Of a stretch of DNA of 64,000 bases, positions 44,063-55,108 are shown one piece after another. The DNA comes from Albugo candida. Lineage: Eukaryota; Oomycota; Peronosporomycetes; Albuginales; Albuginaceae. The notes under the pieces were generated by a model that was not told where the DNA came from, searched no databases, and saw only the letters and a program-made list of their open reading frames with translations. Both the position numbers and the translations under genes were made by a program. How positions within the stretch are numbered: the stretch's first letter is position 1; every line of letters starts with the position of its first letter. The stretch lies in NCBI GenBank assembly GCA_905220665.1, contig CAJNAR010000153.1, forward strand, positions 248,001 through 312,000. The letters run 5' to 3'.

Positions 44063-46306
44063 ATGATGCCAATCACCTCTGCAACAAAAGGCTCTTCATT
44101 TCGTTGTCTTGAGACATATTACATGCAACATGCGGGGTTGCGTCGTACAGAGTCTACGACAACGCTGTCGACTAGCACGTGGGAGCTTCCAAAATGGGAA
44201 TTACGATCTTTCCAATCATCTTGTACTACTTTTTCGTGTACTTTGGATGCTTGTATCGTCGAACAAAGTGGAACCAGGTCTTCTTTTAAGAGTGCTATTG
44301 CGCACGCTCTCAGCATACTAAAACACAAGATACCACCGTACTGTATGCCAGTACTAAACTTTAGGAACTGGATCAAGTCACGTCCAAAGCGCTCTCGTGC
44401 ATTACAAAGGATTTACTTGAAAAGACCCTCAAAAAGCCCACCTCTTCTTCGATCACTGCCTATTGAGCTTATTGCACTCGCAATTGGATTTCTCGATGGA
44501 AAGTGCATACTGAATGTTGCTTGTGTGTCCAAAGCTCTATGCAAAGAAACATACCTGCATGAAAACATCTGGAAAAGACTATGCCTGAAAAAATGGCCTA
44601 GCTTGCAAATTCAAGATATACAGCAATTACCCGAAGCTCCAAACTATGATGTCAGTTCGTGAGTAGTCTGCATAAAAGAATTGCTAAATTCACGTACAAC
44701 TCTTGTGTCACCTTAGATCATTCACTCATATGGTGGCAGTTGGCGGCGGTGTTTTCAGCAGAATCATTCTTACGAGCAAAGTACTTTGTTTACGATTGAA
44801 TTAAACGACTTTCCCAATCTTCGTGACGACAGAATAATCAGTGAAACGTTCTCAATATTGGAGCATGACTTCTGTTTGTGGGTGCTACCACGGGGTAATC
44901 CAAATGAACCTAGGTATGCTGGTCAAGCTCTTAGTGTTTACCTCGTGATGACAAACCTGGAAAAAAGGGAGACAGGCTGGTCGACCTGCGCCATCTTTAC
45001 ATTATCTGTGTTACACTCTAAAGATCCTGCAAAAAATATCAACTGGCATTCTAACTTGATCGATAACAAATTATGTGCAGAAATCGATAATTGGGGTGTT
45101 CACTGCTTCGAATCACTTTCCATGCTAAAAGACCCCGAGTCTGGATATCTCCATCGAGAAGGAAAGACTCATACCCTCAAAATCCAGGCTCATGTGAGAA
45201 TTATGACCATCACATTTCGTATCGTATTTGAAAGTGATTTGCATCAATATCATGGCTTGGGATTGCTAAGTCTTCCTAACGTAATTTCTTTGCAACTTTC
45301 TCTCTGCAGTACTTTGCAGGAGTTACTGGATGCGCTGCAACCTCATATCCCATATAATAGAAATGGTCCTCTGCACCAACATTTGCGAGTATGGTGCTGT
45401 AGTCAACCAATAACGCCAACCCTGCCCATGCGTCCAACCAAGTTGCTAACTACAGCAACAGCAGATCGGGGAAACTCAATGTTTGGTTCTCTACTTTGTG
45501 ATGGCACAGATATTGATGCTTACTCATTTTGTTATCTTTACGTGGAAGACACCAACAATACAAACAGAAAGGTCGCTGGAGATCGATCAGACAGGACTGA
45601 ATTGCAAAAAGCAAATCTCGTTCCTGCTAGACTTGCAAGTGGGTATGATATGAGCGATAACTATGATAATTATGTCTTCATGAAGGCACTGCATCCAACT
45701 AGCCATAAGCTACAATTTATTGGCAAGTTTGGCTGGTCCACTATGACAAAGATGAGCACCATGATGCTCTGCAAACGTGCTGCTGAGATATTGAGATGTT
45801 CCTGGATCAATTTAGAAGTATATAGAGAAGAGGCTCCTCCAAGATTACTCTCTGGTCCAATTCCTGTGTCCGATGCACAATCTGATATACTGAAGGCTTC
45901 AGACATTGTTATATTTGCAGTGAAGACGACATCGAAAGATAATACACTGCAGAGCGTGATGGAAGAACTCTTATGGTCCCATTATGAGTATGCAGCCAAG
46001 TTGTTATCGAAGGGGAACAGCTATCCTAATTTACGAGATATAGAAGAAGCTATGCAATTCTTCCAGATTCCCAGATACTGCGTGCGGAATGTCTTTCACA
46101 AATGCGATCAGAACGCGAGAAGGACGTTGGAATATATCATGGAAGGACGCCAGCTTGGTTTTGCTTGTGACAAATGTGAAGAGATTGATTTTCTTGGCTC
46201 TCGTTTCAACTGCCTAGAGTGTTCTGATTACGATGAATGCCAGGCTTGCTCAGGTACACTGACATATATCGCACATGCTCGAATTCATCTCAGTCCGTTG
46301 TTATAG
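44063..46306 (+). CDS. F-box - MATH - USP7-like UBL pair - ZZ zinc finger protein
   Basis: Two exons, 44063-44650 and 44717-46306 (phase 0), encode about 725 residues. Domains in order: F-box at about 127-175 (LRSLPIELIALAIGFLDGK ... VSKALCKET ... WKRLCLKKWPSL); MATH/TRAF-like domain at about 241-358 (FCLWVLPRGN, LSVYLVMTN, NWGVHCFESL); a region resembling the first USP7 C-terminal UBL at about 383-473 (TLQELLDALQ, LRVWCCSQP, FCYLYVEDT); the second USP7-type UBL at about 511-604 (YVFMKALHPTSHKLQFIGKF, MLCKRAAEIL, ILKASDIVIFAVK); a UBA-like helical stretch at about 630-675; and a C-terminal ZZ-type finger (CDKCEEIDFLG, FNCLECSDYDECQAC). There is no Cys/His protease box. It should act as a substrate receptor for an SCF ligase (inference). 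Confidence 0.75.
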
Positions 46307-46652
46307 GGGACAACGAGCTAGCAAATCATGGATGTATTGCATCTACTCAGCGAGGACGCTCAACTCATGATCAGACACACACAATGTTGGAGATACTACC
46401 GCTTTTTTACAATTTCCCAAGTGCCAAATATTATTGACAGAAGTACAACGCAATGATTTCCAAAGATGTTTTTAAACATGACAAGCGACAATATCTTATC
46501 TGCTGATAATCACATCTGATGGTAAGTGTATTCTATCGTGTTTCCACCTTTTGCAATACGTACACAGATGTGCAAGCTTAAGTCTAATTCAACGCTATAC
46601 AATCGCTATTTTTTATATTCATGTTAGGAACGGAGGAGCCTACAAACTGCTT
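46307..46652. other. Intergenic between convergent genes
   Basis: About 350 bp between the stops of the F-box/MATH gene and Tim9, expected to hold both 3' UTRs. No other signal recognised. Confidence 0.45.
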
Positions 46653-46922
46653 CTACTGTTGCTGATTCTTTTGCTGTTGTTCCAAAACTTCAGCATAACT
46701 TTCTTGTAATCGGATCGATGATCTCATGGTGTGCCGCAAAAACTTTTCAGCGCAAGTATTTACACAATTGGACTCTTTGTCATCAAGTTTCTTACTTCGA
46801 AACGAATGCACACATTCTGTGAAACATAGCTCCACAGTGCGACTAAAGTACGCGATCGTCTGTGTGATACGCATTTCTTCCAAGTGCTCTTCCATTTTAC
46901 GTTCGAGTTCACGTTGACTCAT
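46653..46922 (-). CDS. TIM9: Mitochondrial import chaperone Tim9
   Basis: Intronless, 89 residues from the ATG at 46922 (the frame upstream is probably 5' UTR). It has the twin CX3C motif of small Tims (CFTEC and CVNTC, 20 residues apart), which forms two disulphides. The spacing sequence with KKLDDKESNCVNTCAEKFL and the following RSSIRLQESYAE fit Tim9 better than Tim8, Tim10 or Tim13. With Tim10 it carries hydrophobic precursors across the intermembrane space. The C-terminus is Gln-rich. Confidence 0.82.
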   Translation of the reverse strand: MSQRELERKMEEHLEEMRITQTIAYFSRTVELCFTECVHSFRSKKLDDKESNCVNTCAEKFLRHTMRSSIRLQESYAEVLEQQQKNQQQ

Positions 46923-47024
46923 ATTTACCCCAATTCGGTTGGATGAGCTGAGCTGGTGCAAAGAGTCAAAAAGAGAAATATATCCGTTATTATTGTCAAA
47001 AAGCAACCATATCTGTTTCACTTG

Positions 47025-47405
47025 TCAAAGAAAGCGTTTGGAAGCTAAATCTATCAATGAAGGCGCTACTTGGGCGACTTCTAATCTACAGGGCGTGCCG
47101 CCGCATTCGATGCAGATTGTTATACTAGTCCAGAGTTCGTTAAGATCACTATGGGCACATGAAGCTGTCGATCACATTCGAATCGTATGATGCAAATCTT
47201 ACCAGCGTTTTACTCGCAGAATCGCTACCGATGGACCACTACTGCAATCTTTTGCGCAGTCTAGTATATCATAATCGATTTTTGCGGAGCCGATGCTGCC
47301 GAATACTAGCTTGGAAGAGTTGTCAATTGCAAATCGCAACTGTTTGCATGTAATCTCGACATTTTCCTCTGCAATCCTGTCGACATGGAATGCTGAGTCA
47401 TCCAT
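47025..47405 (-). CDS. RNase P/MRP protein subunit, Rpp14/Pop5 family
   Basis: Two exons, 47405-47203 and 47148-47025, separated by a 54-nt intron that splits a Cys codon, give 108 residues (human Rpp14 is 124). Exon 1 carries VEITCKQLRFAIDNSSKLVF and the FGSIGSAKIDYDILD segment, then SVAILRVKRC; exon 2 continues with LNELWTSITICIECGG and CRLEVAQVAPSLIDL. This order matches Rpp14: amphipathic helix, AILRI strand, Leu-Trp helix, final strand pair. Such subunits support tRNA 5' maturation in the nucleus. Without splicing the frame ends soon after the donor, so the gene is easily missed. It lies 100 bp from Tim9. Confidence 0.68.
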
Positions 47406-47566
47406 AACACGACTGTTTTCAGATCAGTTTCTAGTCGTAGTTTCTTACATTGCTACTCTGAGATACATTAAATCGTCATGTAAGTGGAATTTTCTGATGT
47501 CGTGTGGAGCTGTATGCACCATTCGTTCGAATATCGAAATAATACAGGAAAGGAGGTATCATTGGA

Positions 47567-50212
47567 CTAAATATCCTCTTCGTCACTCATCAATTCAATG
47601 ATTGCATCATCCTCCTCATCAAAGTCGCTAAGCTCGCTCAATTCTCCATCGCTTTGTAAAACAGGTATTCCTCGGAATGTACTGTAAAGCTTCTTGGTTC
47701 GTTTGTTACCAAGATCATTCATCACGGTTGAGTTGTACCGATTGCCTGTTTGCTTTAGACACGCTTCTGCCATGCTATCCAGAGTAGTTTCCGACAATTT
47801 TGACGATTCAATACGCTCCAACACGGTGTATATACTTTGTCGAGCAGCAGCAGTTGCGACCGGCATTGGGCTTCTATCCACAATTTCAAGTGGCTCTGAA
47901 CACTGAAACCATTCATCAAGCTGACTCCATTGACTCGAGCCGAATTCACTAGAACCCGCGAAGGAGACGTCCAGGTCATTGGCATGATTATGAAATTTCA
48001 CAATTCTTGCGTTGAAGAGATCAACTGCTTTATTATCAGCTGGAGCATTTGATGGGGTGCTGCGAAGGTGAAAGCTTTGATTGGTTTTGCTTCTGTTCTT
48101 GTTCAAAATCCCCTTAGATGGTACTTTCTTTATGAGATTCTCATTTCCGAGACGCTTTGGTTCTAGTTCTTCATAGTCATTGCTGATTTTGAGCAGATCC
48201 GTGGAAATTGTACTGAGCTCCAGTTGAGAGTCTACCAATTCTCGAGCATCCGATCGTACTGGACGGTCCGGGATATATTTGCGGTGGTGTTCATGATGTG
48301 ATTGGGACGCATTTCGAAAAAAATGAAAAATACTTGTGTGTGGACGTCCACCTCGAGAAAACACTGAAAAGCGACTTCCAGAAAATGGATTTCGACTCGG
48401 TGGGGGATACGGGGGATTGCTCGAGATCGTACTTGGCCCTGCCAGTTTATTCGAGTCTCCTTCACCGTCGTGTAGTCCCTTATCATCGCGCTGATGATTG
48501 TCAGCACGACCATTTAAACCAGTCGCATGCAGTAGAGTCTCAAACCATGTCACCCTTCGACGTAATTCAGGGCCGCTGTTTGATTTTGGTATCTCATTGG
48601 CACATTGCTCGGCCGAAAGGGATGGAGACCTCGCATTATCTTCTTGAACAATTGGTGTCTCCAACTCGAAGTAAAGTTGCGTGTGTCCCGTCCGACGGCT
48701 TTCATGTCGTCGAGCAATTCGTAATGCCTCAGATCCGTGTAATTTATAATTTGTGTACACTTGTTGCAATTGGTGCTTCATCAAATAAAAATGCCGAGCG
48801 ACAAGAAATCCAATCACCAACAGACTCTGTGTGATGATAGCATATGAGACTGTATCACGATAAGTCTGCGGAAATAAAGTGGCATGCGTCAGAAAGCACA
48901 ACCAAAAGAGATGAAGCAGCTTTGTATATAGACAAAGCGTTCCAAGATGCTGGATTTCGCTCAATCTCATAGGCTGTAACCAGATATAAATCATCATGTA
49001 GAGACACAAAAGTGTGATCATACACGCAATTTGCGAGGTAGCGTTTTGAACTAGCCCAACAATAATTCCCATACAAATGGTATATCCAGCGCGATACACA
49101 AAAAATGTCCGATTGCATGATGAGAGCCCCTCAAAAACCGCTCCAAACTTACTCATTGTACATGAAAGCTTCAGTCTGTTGTTTTCAAGCTGCTCGTTGT
49201 AGTATGTTTCATGCAAATGCACATGATGATTTGGGACGCAGTACAGTTTTATCTTTTTCAGCACAAAGAATCCCAAGGAAATGTTGAAAGCACACGAGAG
49301 GAGAATGATGACAAGATATAGCAGGCCGTATGCGATCGATTCACGACTACCAAGAGCTGTGTACACTGCATGGCTTCCGGTCATAATGATGCTGTACTCT
49401 GCGATCAAGAAAAGGAATATTGATAGCCATGTTACCCGACGATACCAGTATCTTATAACATCGCCAAGCTCTTCAATGTGGCGAATACATGATACTAACA
49501 TGATTGATAGCAGGCAGACTACATGAGCTAGTGCGATGGCACTAACGTATGCAAGTAGTGTCACTGCAAACAATCTTGTAGGTTCTAGGCTGATCAGGCG
49601 AGCATATCCTTCCGGTCCAACAATCTCTTCCGACAGCTGCTTGTCGTCACGTTCTGTTAGAAACGTACTGGATGAACTGGGAAAATTAAAGTTGGTCCAA
49701 GTCAGTTGGCGGCTAAAGTGGTACAAAAAAACTGGGGTACCGCGAAGTTGTAACTGGCTAATTATGCCGATAAGTTGCCCTTGCTCGATAATATACCACA
49801 GTTCCATGATGCCATTGGATGTCAGCTCCGGATGGGGACCATCAGACGGCAGCGTGGGCCAAATCATGTAGCTTATGGCAATAAGTCCATGAATTGCAAT
49901 CGACATTGCGATCAACACTGTGATACATTTCCCAGCGTACGTATCTAGAAAATGAACAGTATGCCGAGTATTGGTCGGCCATGCCGCATTAATTCCCAAA
50001 ACACAGCCAGTGCAGGTATGGTTACTGATAGTTTCTTCCTTTAATACGGAAAGACTCTCATTCATAGGTACTTTCAAGCTTTTTTTTATTTCTTGCGCTC
50101 CCCAATCTTCTAAATATCGAAAGTACACAATGATAAACGCGAGCACCAAAGTAATGAGCGATATGAGGAAAAATTGCCGTAAGCAGCGTTGTTGGATGAT
50201 AAAAGCTCTCAT
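47567..50212 (-). CDS. Large polytopic membrane protein, TRP/FLC-like
   Basis: Single exon, about 881 residues from the ATG at 50212. A signal-anchor-like helix at the N-terminus (LRQFFLISLITLVLAFIIVY) precedes a ~65-residue extracytoplasmic segment with two close cysteines (CTGC). At least nine further hydrophobic helices follow up to about residue 480, among them TRLFAVTLLAYVSAIALAH, WLSIFLFLIAEYSIIM, GLLYLVIILLSCAF and CMITLLCLYMMIYIWL. The last ~380 residues are cytosolic, charged and Ser-rich, ending with an acidic tail (ELSDFDEEDDAIIELMSDEE). The arrangement of a soluble loop, a helix bundle and a long disordered tail recalls TRP-like/FLC membrane proteins of fungi and protists, but no diagnostic motif was seen, so the function is open. 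Confidence 0.6.
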   Translation of the reverse strand: MRAFIIQQRCLRQFFLISLITLVLAFIIVYFRYLEDWGAQEIKKSLKVPMNESLSVLKEETISNHTCTGCVLGINAAWPTNTRHTVHFLDTYAGKCITVLIAMSIAIHGLIAISYMIWPTLPSDGPHPELTSNGIMELWYIIEQGQLIGIISQLQLRGTPVFLYHFSRQLTWTNFNFPSSSSTFLTERDDKQLSEEIVGPEGYARLISLEPTRLFAVTLLAYVSAIALAHVVCLLSIMLVSCIRHIEELGDVIRYWYRRVTWLSIFLFLIAEYSIIMTGSHAVYTALGSRESIAYGLLYLVIILLSCAFNISLGFFVLKKIKLYCVPNHHVHLHETYYNEQLENNRLKLSCTMSKFGAVFEGLSSCNRTFFVYRAGYTICMGIIVGLVQNATSQIACMITLLCLYMMIYIWLQPMRLSEIQHLGTLCLYTKLLHLFWLCFLTHATLFPQTYRDTVSYAIITQSLLVIGFLVARHFYLMKHQLQQVYTNYKLHGSEALRIARRHESRRTGHTQLYFELETPIVQEDNARSPSLSAEQCANEIPKSNSGPELRRRVTWFETLLHATGLNGRADNHQRDDKGLHDGEGDSNKLAGPSTISSNPPYPPPSRNPFSGSRFSVFSRGGRPHTSIFHFFRNASQSHHEHHRKYIPDRPVRSDARELVDSQLELSTISTDLLKISNDYEELEPKRLGNENLIKKVPSKGILNKNRSKTNQSFHLRSTPSNAPADNKAVDLFNARIVKFHNHANDLDVSFAGSSEFGSSQWSQLDEWFQCSEPLEIVDRSPMPVATAAARQSIYTVLERIESSKLSETTLDSMAEACLKQTGNRYNSTVMNDLGNKRTKKLYSTFRGIPVLQSDGELSELSDFDEEDDAIIELMSDEEDI

Positions 50213-51279
50213 TTCACTCTCACCGTTCACGAATGAGCAGGTATCGGATGATTGCTAAATGTTTGTATATATACATAGCAGTATCTTTTGCGAAAAAGTT
50301 TTCATAAAATCTCGTCTGACTATCTCTGACAATCTGGATTTGCTTCCACCAATCTATGCGGTTTTGTGTGCCTACTAAGCGCAATCTAAGCTACAGTACG
50401 AAAAAAAGAAAGCTTCTTTATAGATATAAACTAGTGTATGACGTAAATTTTTGCAGGGTCATCAAGTAACTTCATCGATGAAAACTTGAAAATGGCAGAT
50501 ATTTGTACTGACTAGATAAATTTTGAGTGCGTACTTAGATGCAATCGCTGTTAGTAACAACCAGACCCTAAAACGTGTCACGTGCAAGAGTGCCCTCCTA
50601 TCGATTACTTTCCTGATTGATCGATTTAGCGTTAGAAGATACTGTGAACTGATAAGTCAGTACGAATTGAGAGGTAAGAGCACTGGATGACGGATCGCCT
50701 TTGATTGTAGGAGAGCTGGTATTGGATATGCACGTACGGCTTGTAACTGGATAGCGTTTTTCGAATGCCAGGGAGAGTGCGATCTCATAATCAACGCGTA
50801 TGTATAACATGTCCATCGTCTACTCTTCCGGCGACTGATTTTTGTGTCCGTAAAGGGTCGTTTCTGTGCGGTGCGTGAAAAACCATCAAAGGAAAGCTTG
50901 AACATCTTTTCTATCAGCAGTTGCATCATGATTTCGTTACGAGCTACCCGACGTTTATTACTGGAACTGGATATGCAAATTTGGTTGCTCGCGATGATAT
51001 CCGTTCCTCAGCTGTTTGAGCACAGATTGTACGCTGCTGCTGGGAGTGTAAATGAAGAATCTTTTTCCGATAAAATATGGCAATGCGTCGTCATATCACT
51101 CTACTACTGATCGTTATGTTTTGAGTGCAACTAGAGGCCTGTTTTGGTCAATACGTGATAAACTAGGTGATTGTGTATGGGCGGCATACAGCTCATCTAT
51201 ACTGAGCGTTGAGCAAGCACTTGGACATTTTACTTTTGCACATCTTGACATATGAGCGGCAGGTCAAACAAGAACGGGT
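50213..51279. other. Unassigned region with overlapping open frames
   Basis: The left part should hold the promoter of the preceding membrane-protein gene. From 50844 to 51255 two plus-strand frames overlap (ending VVISLYY and FTFAHLDI); they could be two exons of one gene, but no intron with consistent phase was found. The minus-strand frame at 50657-50929 is an alternative. No domain was recognised. Confidence 0.3.
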
Positions 51280-51960
51280 TTACTCCAATAATAGTAATAA
51301 AGACACAATTTTCGTAGCCAAATATGAAATTGATGACCCTGTACGTGCACGATGAGACAGCATATTTGCATCCACTAAAGCAAACAAAAGCACAAACGTT
51401 AACAATGTTATTGATGTTGATGCGATTCCCACTTGGATGCCAAAATCTAGACTGATAAGGCTCTCACCAAAAGTCACAATAAGATACGTCAAGCAAACAA
51501 GCATGAGTCGATATTTTTGTCACAGCAGGCTGACTTCGTCACCATTCGATGAAGATAGTAGTACTGGCAACTAGAGTGCAACGAAATAAAAGTGAAGGCT
51601 GAAAAAGTTGACCATATAATTACATGTATCATACTTGATAACGTCGATTTCGAAGTAACCATGTCGTTCAACTAATCGATAGGAATGGTGGCAACATAGA
51701 CTCCATGCAGGGAATACATATTCGATAAAATCAAGTATGGCTGAAGAACTTGCACGTCGGACTATCTCGCGGTCCCGCGGGGTATAATCGATGCATCCTG
51801 AGCATAACTTTGCTCTCTTGCGATTATGTGATATGGTAACGTTGTACGAATACGCACTCAATGAGACCTCGATACGAAAATATGCCACGTTTATCAAACG
51901 TTTACCCTCATGCCAGGCAGCGTAAACAATTCTTCCCAAACTCAGAAACGATCTGTGCAT
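51280..51960 (-). CDS. Possible multi-exon membrane protein, unresolved
   Basis: Three minus-strand segments look coding but the joints are not determined. Segment one (51960 to about 51580) contains a polar frame (CIDYTPRDREIVRRAS, ILDFIEYVFPAWSLC). Segment two, in another frame near 51540-51660, and segment three (51504-51280) carry hydrophobic helices (MIHVIIWSTFSAFTFI; LVCLTYLIVTF; ITLLTFVLLFALVDA; IVSLLLLLE). Together they suggest a small multi-span protein with at least two introns. No family recognised. It may equally be a decayed gene. Confidence 0.3.
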
Positions 51961-52643
51961 TCAAGAGGTCACGCCCACAAATTTGGTAGCAAAGGTGGTG
52001 AAAAGGACAAAAGATGATAACCTGATTCGGTCTTTGATTGAAGTTGAAGCATGACTTTGCGAATGAGCTGATTCACTTCACTGTTTGGATCACTAAACTT
52101 TTTGTTGGTCTCGCTGGGATGCCATTGGAGTTTTCTTAAGAGAAGAGACCGTCGAATCCTAACTAAGGTTTCATACTTGTGCTTATTCGATCATGGAACG
52201 CAATCCAAGAATATTCTTCTTAGACGGCTTCTAGCGCTTAACAACTGATGAGATTCTAACAAGCCATAATGGCAATACGAGGATATGTGTTGTTTTGACT
52301 ACAATGGAAGCAGTAACAAACTAATTTTGAAGTTTACACTCGTAAACGGAAGACCGAGAATGCTCGTGCTTGTGTTAGAGGTTACACAGAAAAGTGCGAG
52401 TGCGAATAATGCTCATGCGTGCAATTTGGTGGTGCCTTTTTTGGAGTACCTTGAGCCTTCATACAAGCACACGTACAAGTAGGTGAATGAATGCGATAAC
52501 GAAATGGATTTCGAAATCAGTTTGTACCCCGAATGGAAATAAATAGGATACTCGGATGTAGTTTGGGGAGCAGACTTTAATAAACGTATGTCTTGGTTTG
52601 AATGAGATGTTTATTTTGATGAAGAGAAACTATTTTGTTATCT
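51961..52643. other. Intergenic, nothing recognised
   Basis: About 680 bp with only a short plus-strand frame (52285-52482) lacking a domain or signal peptide. AT-rich. Confidence 0.4.
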
Positions 52644-53143
52644 TTATTCCTGTGATGGCGAACCGATCGTTGTGCAGTTCGCGAGTACGTACATTGCAAG
52701 TCGAGTGACTAACTCGGTATGAGCATATTTACGATAGAACATATCTTGATTTAGCACCACCGTGGGATACACCCACTTCTTTATATGACGGTAAACCTCA
52801 TCGATGTACGCTTTTGTTTCGGACTCAACTGCGTTGTTGTAATCCCCTGTAAAAAGAAATTTCATGGACGCAGCGATCCATATATCAGTCATGAATTTTT
52901 CATTCGAATTTGGTCCGTCGACAAACGTGAAAATCAAGTGATTGATAGACCCAATGGCTGCGTCATACAAATTTTTACAATCGACAAGTGGATAAGCCAC
53001 GGGGCATTTTTGAGCACTCAGAGTGTTTACTTCTGATGTGAGAGGGGGCACTGTCCAGTCCGGTGAATTTTGATTGAAACAGCCAGCTGAGCACTTGAAT
53101 AAAGTGAAAAGAGACTAGCAGTCAAAAGCTTGAAGGAGACCAT
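52644..53143 (-). CDS. Small predicted secreted protein
   Basis: Exons 53143-53095 and 53032-52644 are joined by a 62-nt intron (GTGCTC to CACATCAG) with phase 1 on both sides, giving 145 residues. The N-terminus is a good signal peptide: a Lys, a hydrophobic core (LLTASLFSLYS) and a small-residue cleavage region near TLSA/QKC, with the intron inside the leader. The mature part is about 120 residues, with three cysteines (QKCP, VDCK, ANCT) and otherwise globular composition (WIAASMKFLF, IDEVYRHIKKWVYP). No RxLR or other host-translocation motif is evident and no family was recognised. In an oomycete it would be an effector or apoplastic candidate, which is inference only. Confidence 0.5.
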
Positions 53144-54799
53144 AATAAAGTTGGCTATGGATGGAAAATTGATTTGTGAATGAATTAGTGAGGCACAAAT
53201 CAATGAATTTCTCAAGGACGAGCAATTGCACCGTCCGTCCTTTACATCAGGGTTATTATACAATGACGAACTAAGTGTACATGGACAGTAAAATCTATAC
53301 CAATATAGGCTATCAAGAGATATAAACTAGCTGGAGTCAGGTCCTCAGGGTTCAAGCTGTGGCATTACATCAGCCCCAGCATCCTTTATATTCGGTGCAC
53401 ACAAGCAGGCTCGATCATGGAAAAATTGATCAGAATGGTTTGGCTCAAATTTGATGTTAAACGAGGTTTGCCCTTTGTGTAACTATGTTGGAAAATAATT
53501 GACTGCAACCAGTTTGGGGATTTCGAGAAGGATTATATCTCGCAATCAATAGTATGATCTATCTCATTCATCAGTTCAAGTCAATAGCTCTGAGGTGATG
53601 CATGATGCGAATGTACGTAATCTAACTTTCGTCGCCATCGCGCCCATCTGTCGACTCAAAATTATAGCTATGTGACCCACCCATAATAGCGAAATGAAGA
53701 GGGTATGCAATCTAGCATCATTTCATACTCAATTATACCCTGTCCAAATCTTTAAGCTGTCTAAACGTCTGGAATGAATTCGGTTCAATGACTATACCTA
53801 TACCTTTAATAGATTTACTTTTACTGTACTGTGAATCTGATCTTCTCCATGTGGCTGAAAAACGTAATAACGTTATTCTCGGCCTCAATTCTACTTTTAG
53901 CATATATGTCAGCCTGTATTGCGTTCTTCATTGAATAGGCCAGGACAGAAGAAGAAGACATGATACGCCAGGCTGAGAAAAAAGCACATATGATAGACTG
54001 TCGTGTAATCTTCAATGGGGGTGGCGATGAGAACATGAAAACAGTATACTCTTTTACTTTACCTACCATTGATATTTTGGCTTGCAACATGCGTGTACTT
54101 TGTCTAATATTAAAGTAAAAGCATCGAAGGATTCTTGAGCTGGCGTATGCGCTGTGAATAACGATCAATTCTGGTCATCGACTTTACTAGAAGTCACGCT
54201 TATCTTGCCATGATTTCTTATACAATCCGCGAACATATCTGTCGCCATATATCGTTCATACCATTATCAAGTCTGGAACAGGAAAGAGGTGACTCGTAAC
54301 TTGGACAAGGCACATCTGCTATTTCAGCACCAATACATTGGATGGCACCTTTCATTGAAAAGTAGAATTTATGTTACGCACTATTGGACTTACAAAAGAC
54401 CGGAATCGGGATTGTTTTCGGCCACTCCTGTATGTCTATCAACCATAATGAGATCGTGCGTCAGCTTAAAGGTTAGTCTACGCTTAAATTCGACTGCAAT
54501 TCTTCACTCATACTTCGCACTCAAAGTAATTTGTAGCTTAATAGTTTCAAGCCAAAAAATACCCATTATATGATATATCTTGACACGGCATGAAGCTTGG
54601 TGAGAGCTTGAAGGCGACACAGAGACATATGCAAGCATTTTTTGCGGTTAGTATCGACACAGTTTCTTCGGCTACTAACGCAATTCAATGATGCTGCTCG
54701 TACCGAGCCGAACATCTTGATTCGGAAAGTGTATTGTCAAATGCAATCGAGTCAATTCTTATTATTCAATTCTCTGGTAGCATGTACCCTTCATCGGTT
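53144..54799. other. Gene-poor stretch
   Basis: AT-rich DNA with short frames on both strands. The longest (53821-54168 minus; 54289-54573 plus) have no ATG near the start of the frame, no domain and no matching splice sites. The left edge holds the promoter of the secreted-protein gene. Nothing was assigned. Confidence 0.35.
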
Positions 54800-55041
54800 T
54801 AAAGGGCGGATGACCAATGGATTAGTCAAGGTATTATTTGTGATGACAACAATAATGTCACCTTCATAATTATCACGGAATACACATCGGTTTGTTCCCA
54901 CTTTTTAAGTGTTTTTTATTTGAAATATCTGAGTTGAATTATTTGCACTTGTGGCTTGATATTGTACTAACGAGTCTCTTGTAGAATGCCAGTCACACTG
55001 GTCGCACTATCAAAAAGGAGAACTATTTTCCGAAAAAATAG
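54800..55041 (+). other. Possible 3' exons of an unidentified gene
   Basis: A strong 3' splice site, TACTAAC then CTCTTGTAG ending at 54984, is followed by a short open frame that stops at 55041. An upstream frame ending at 54889 (NNNVTFIIITEYTS) joins it in phase 0 through a 95-nt intron. The first exons and the start were not found. No family recognised. Confidence 0.3.
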
Positions 55042-55108
55042 AAGGGAACGACACCTCCTTAATCCAGTAATGCCGCTCATGTAAGTAAGTCATGCTTTTC
55101 TGTAAAAC

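Noticed and set aside
53033..53094. Frameshift (missing C in a C run) in the secreted-protein gene
   Set aside because: A normal 62-nt GT-AG intron removes the region and restores the frame without invoking an error.
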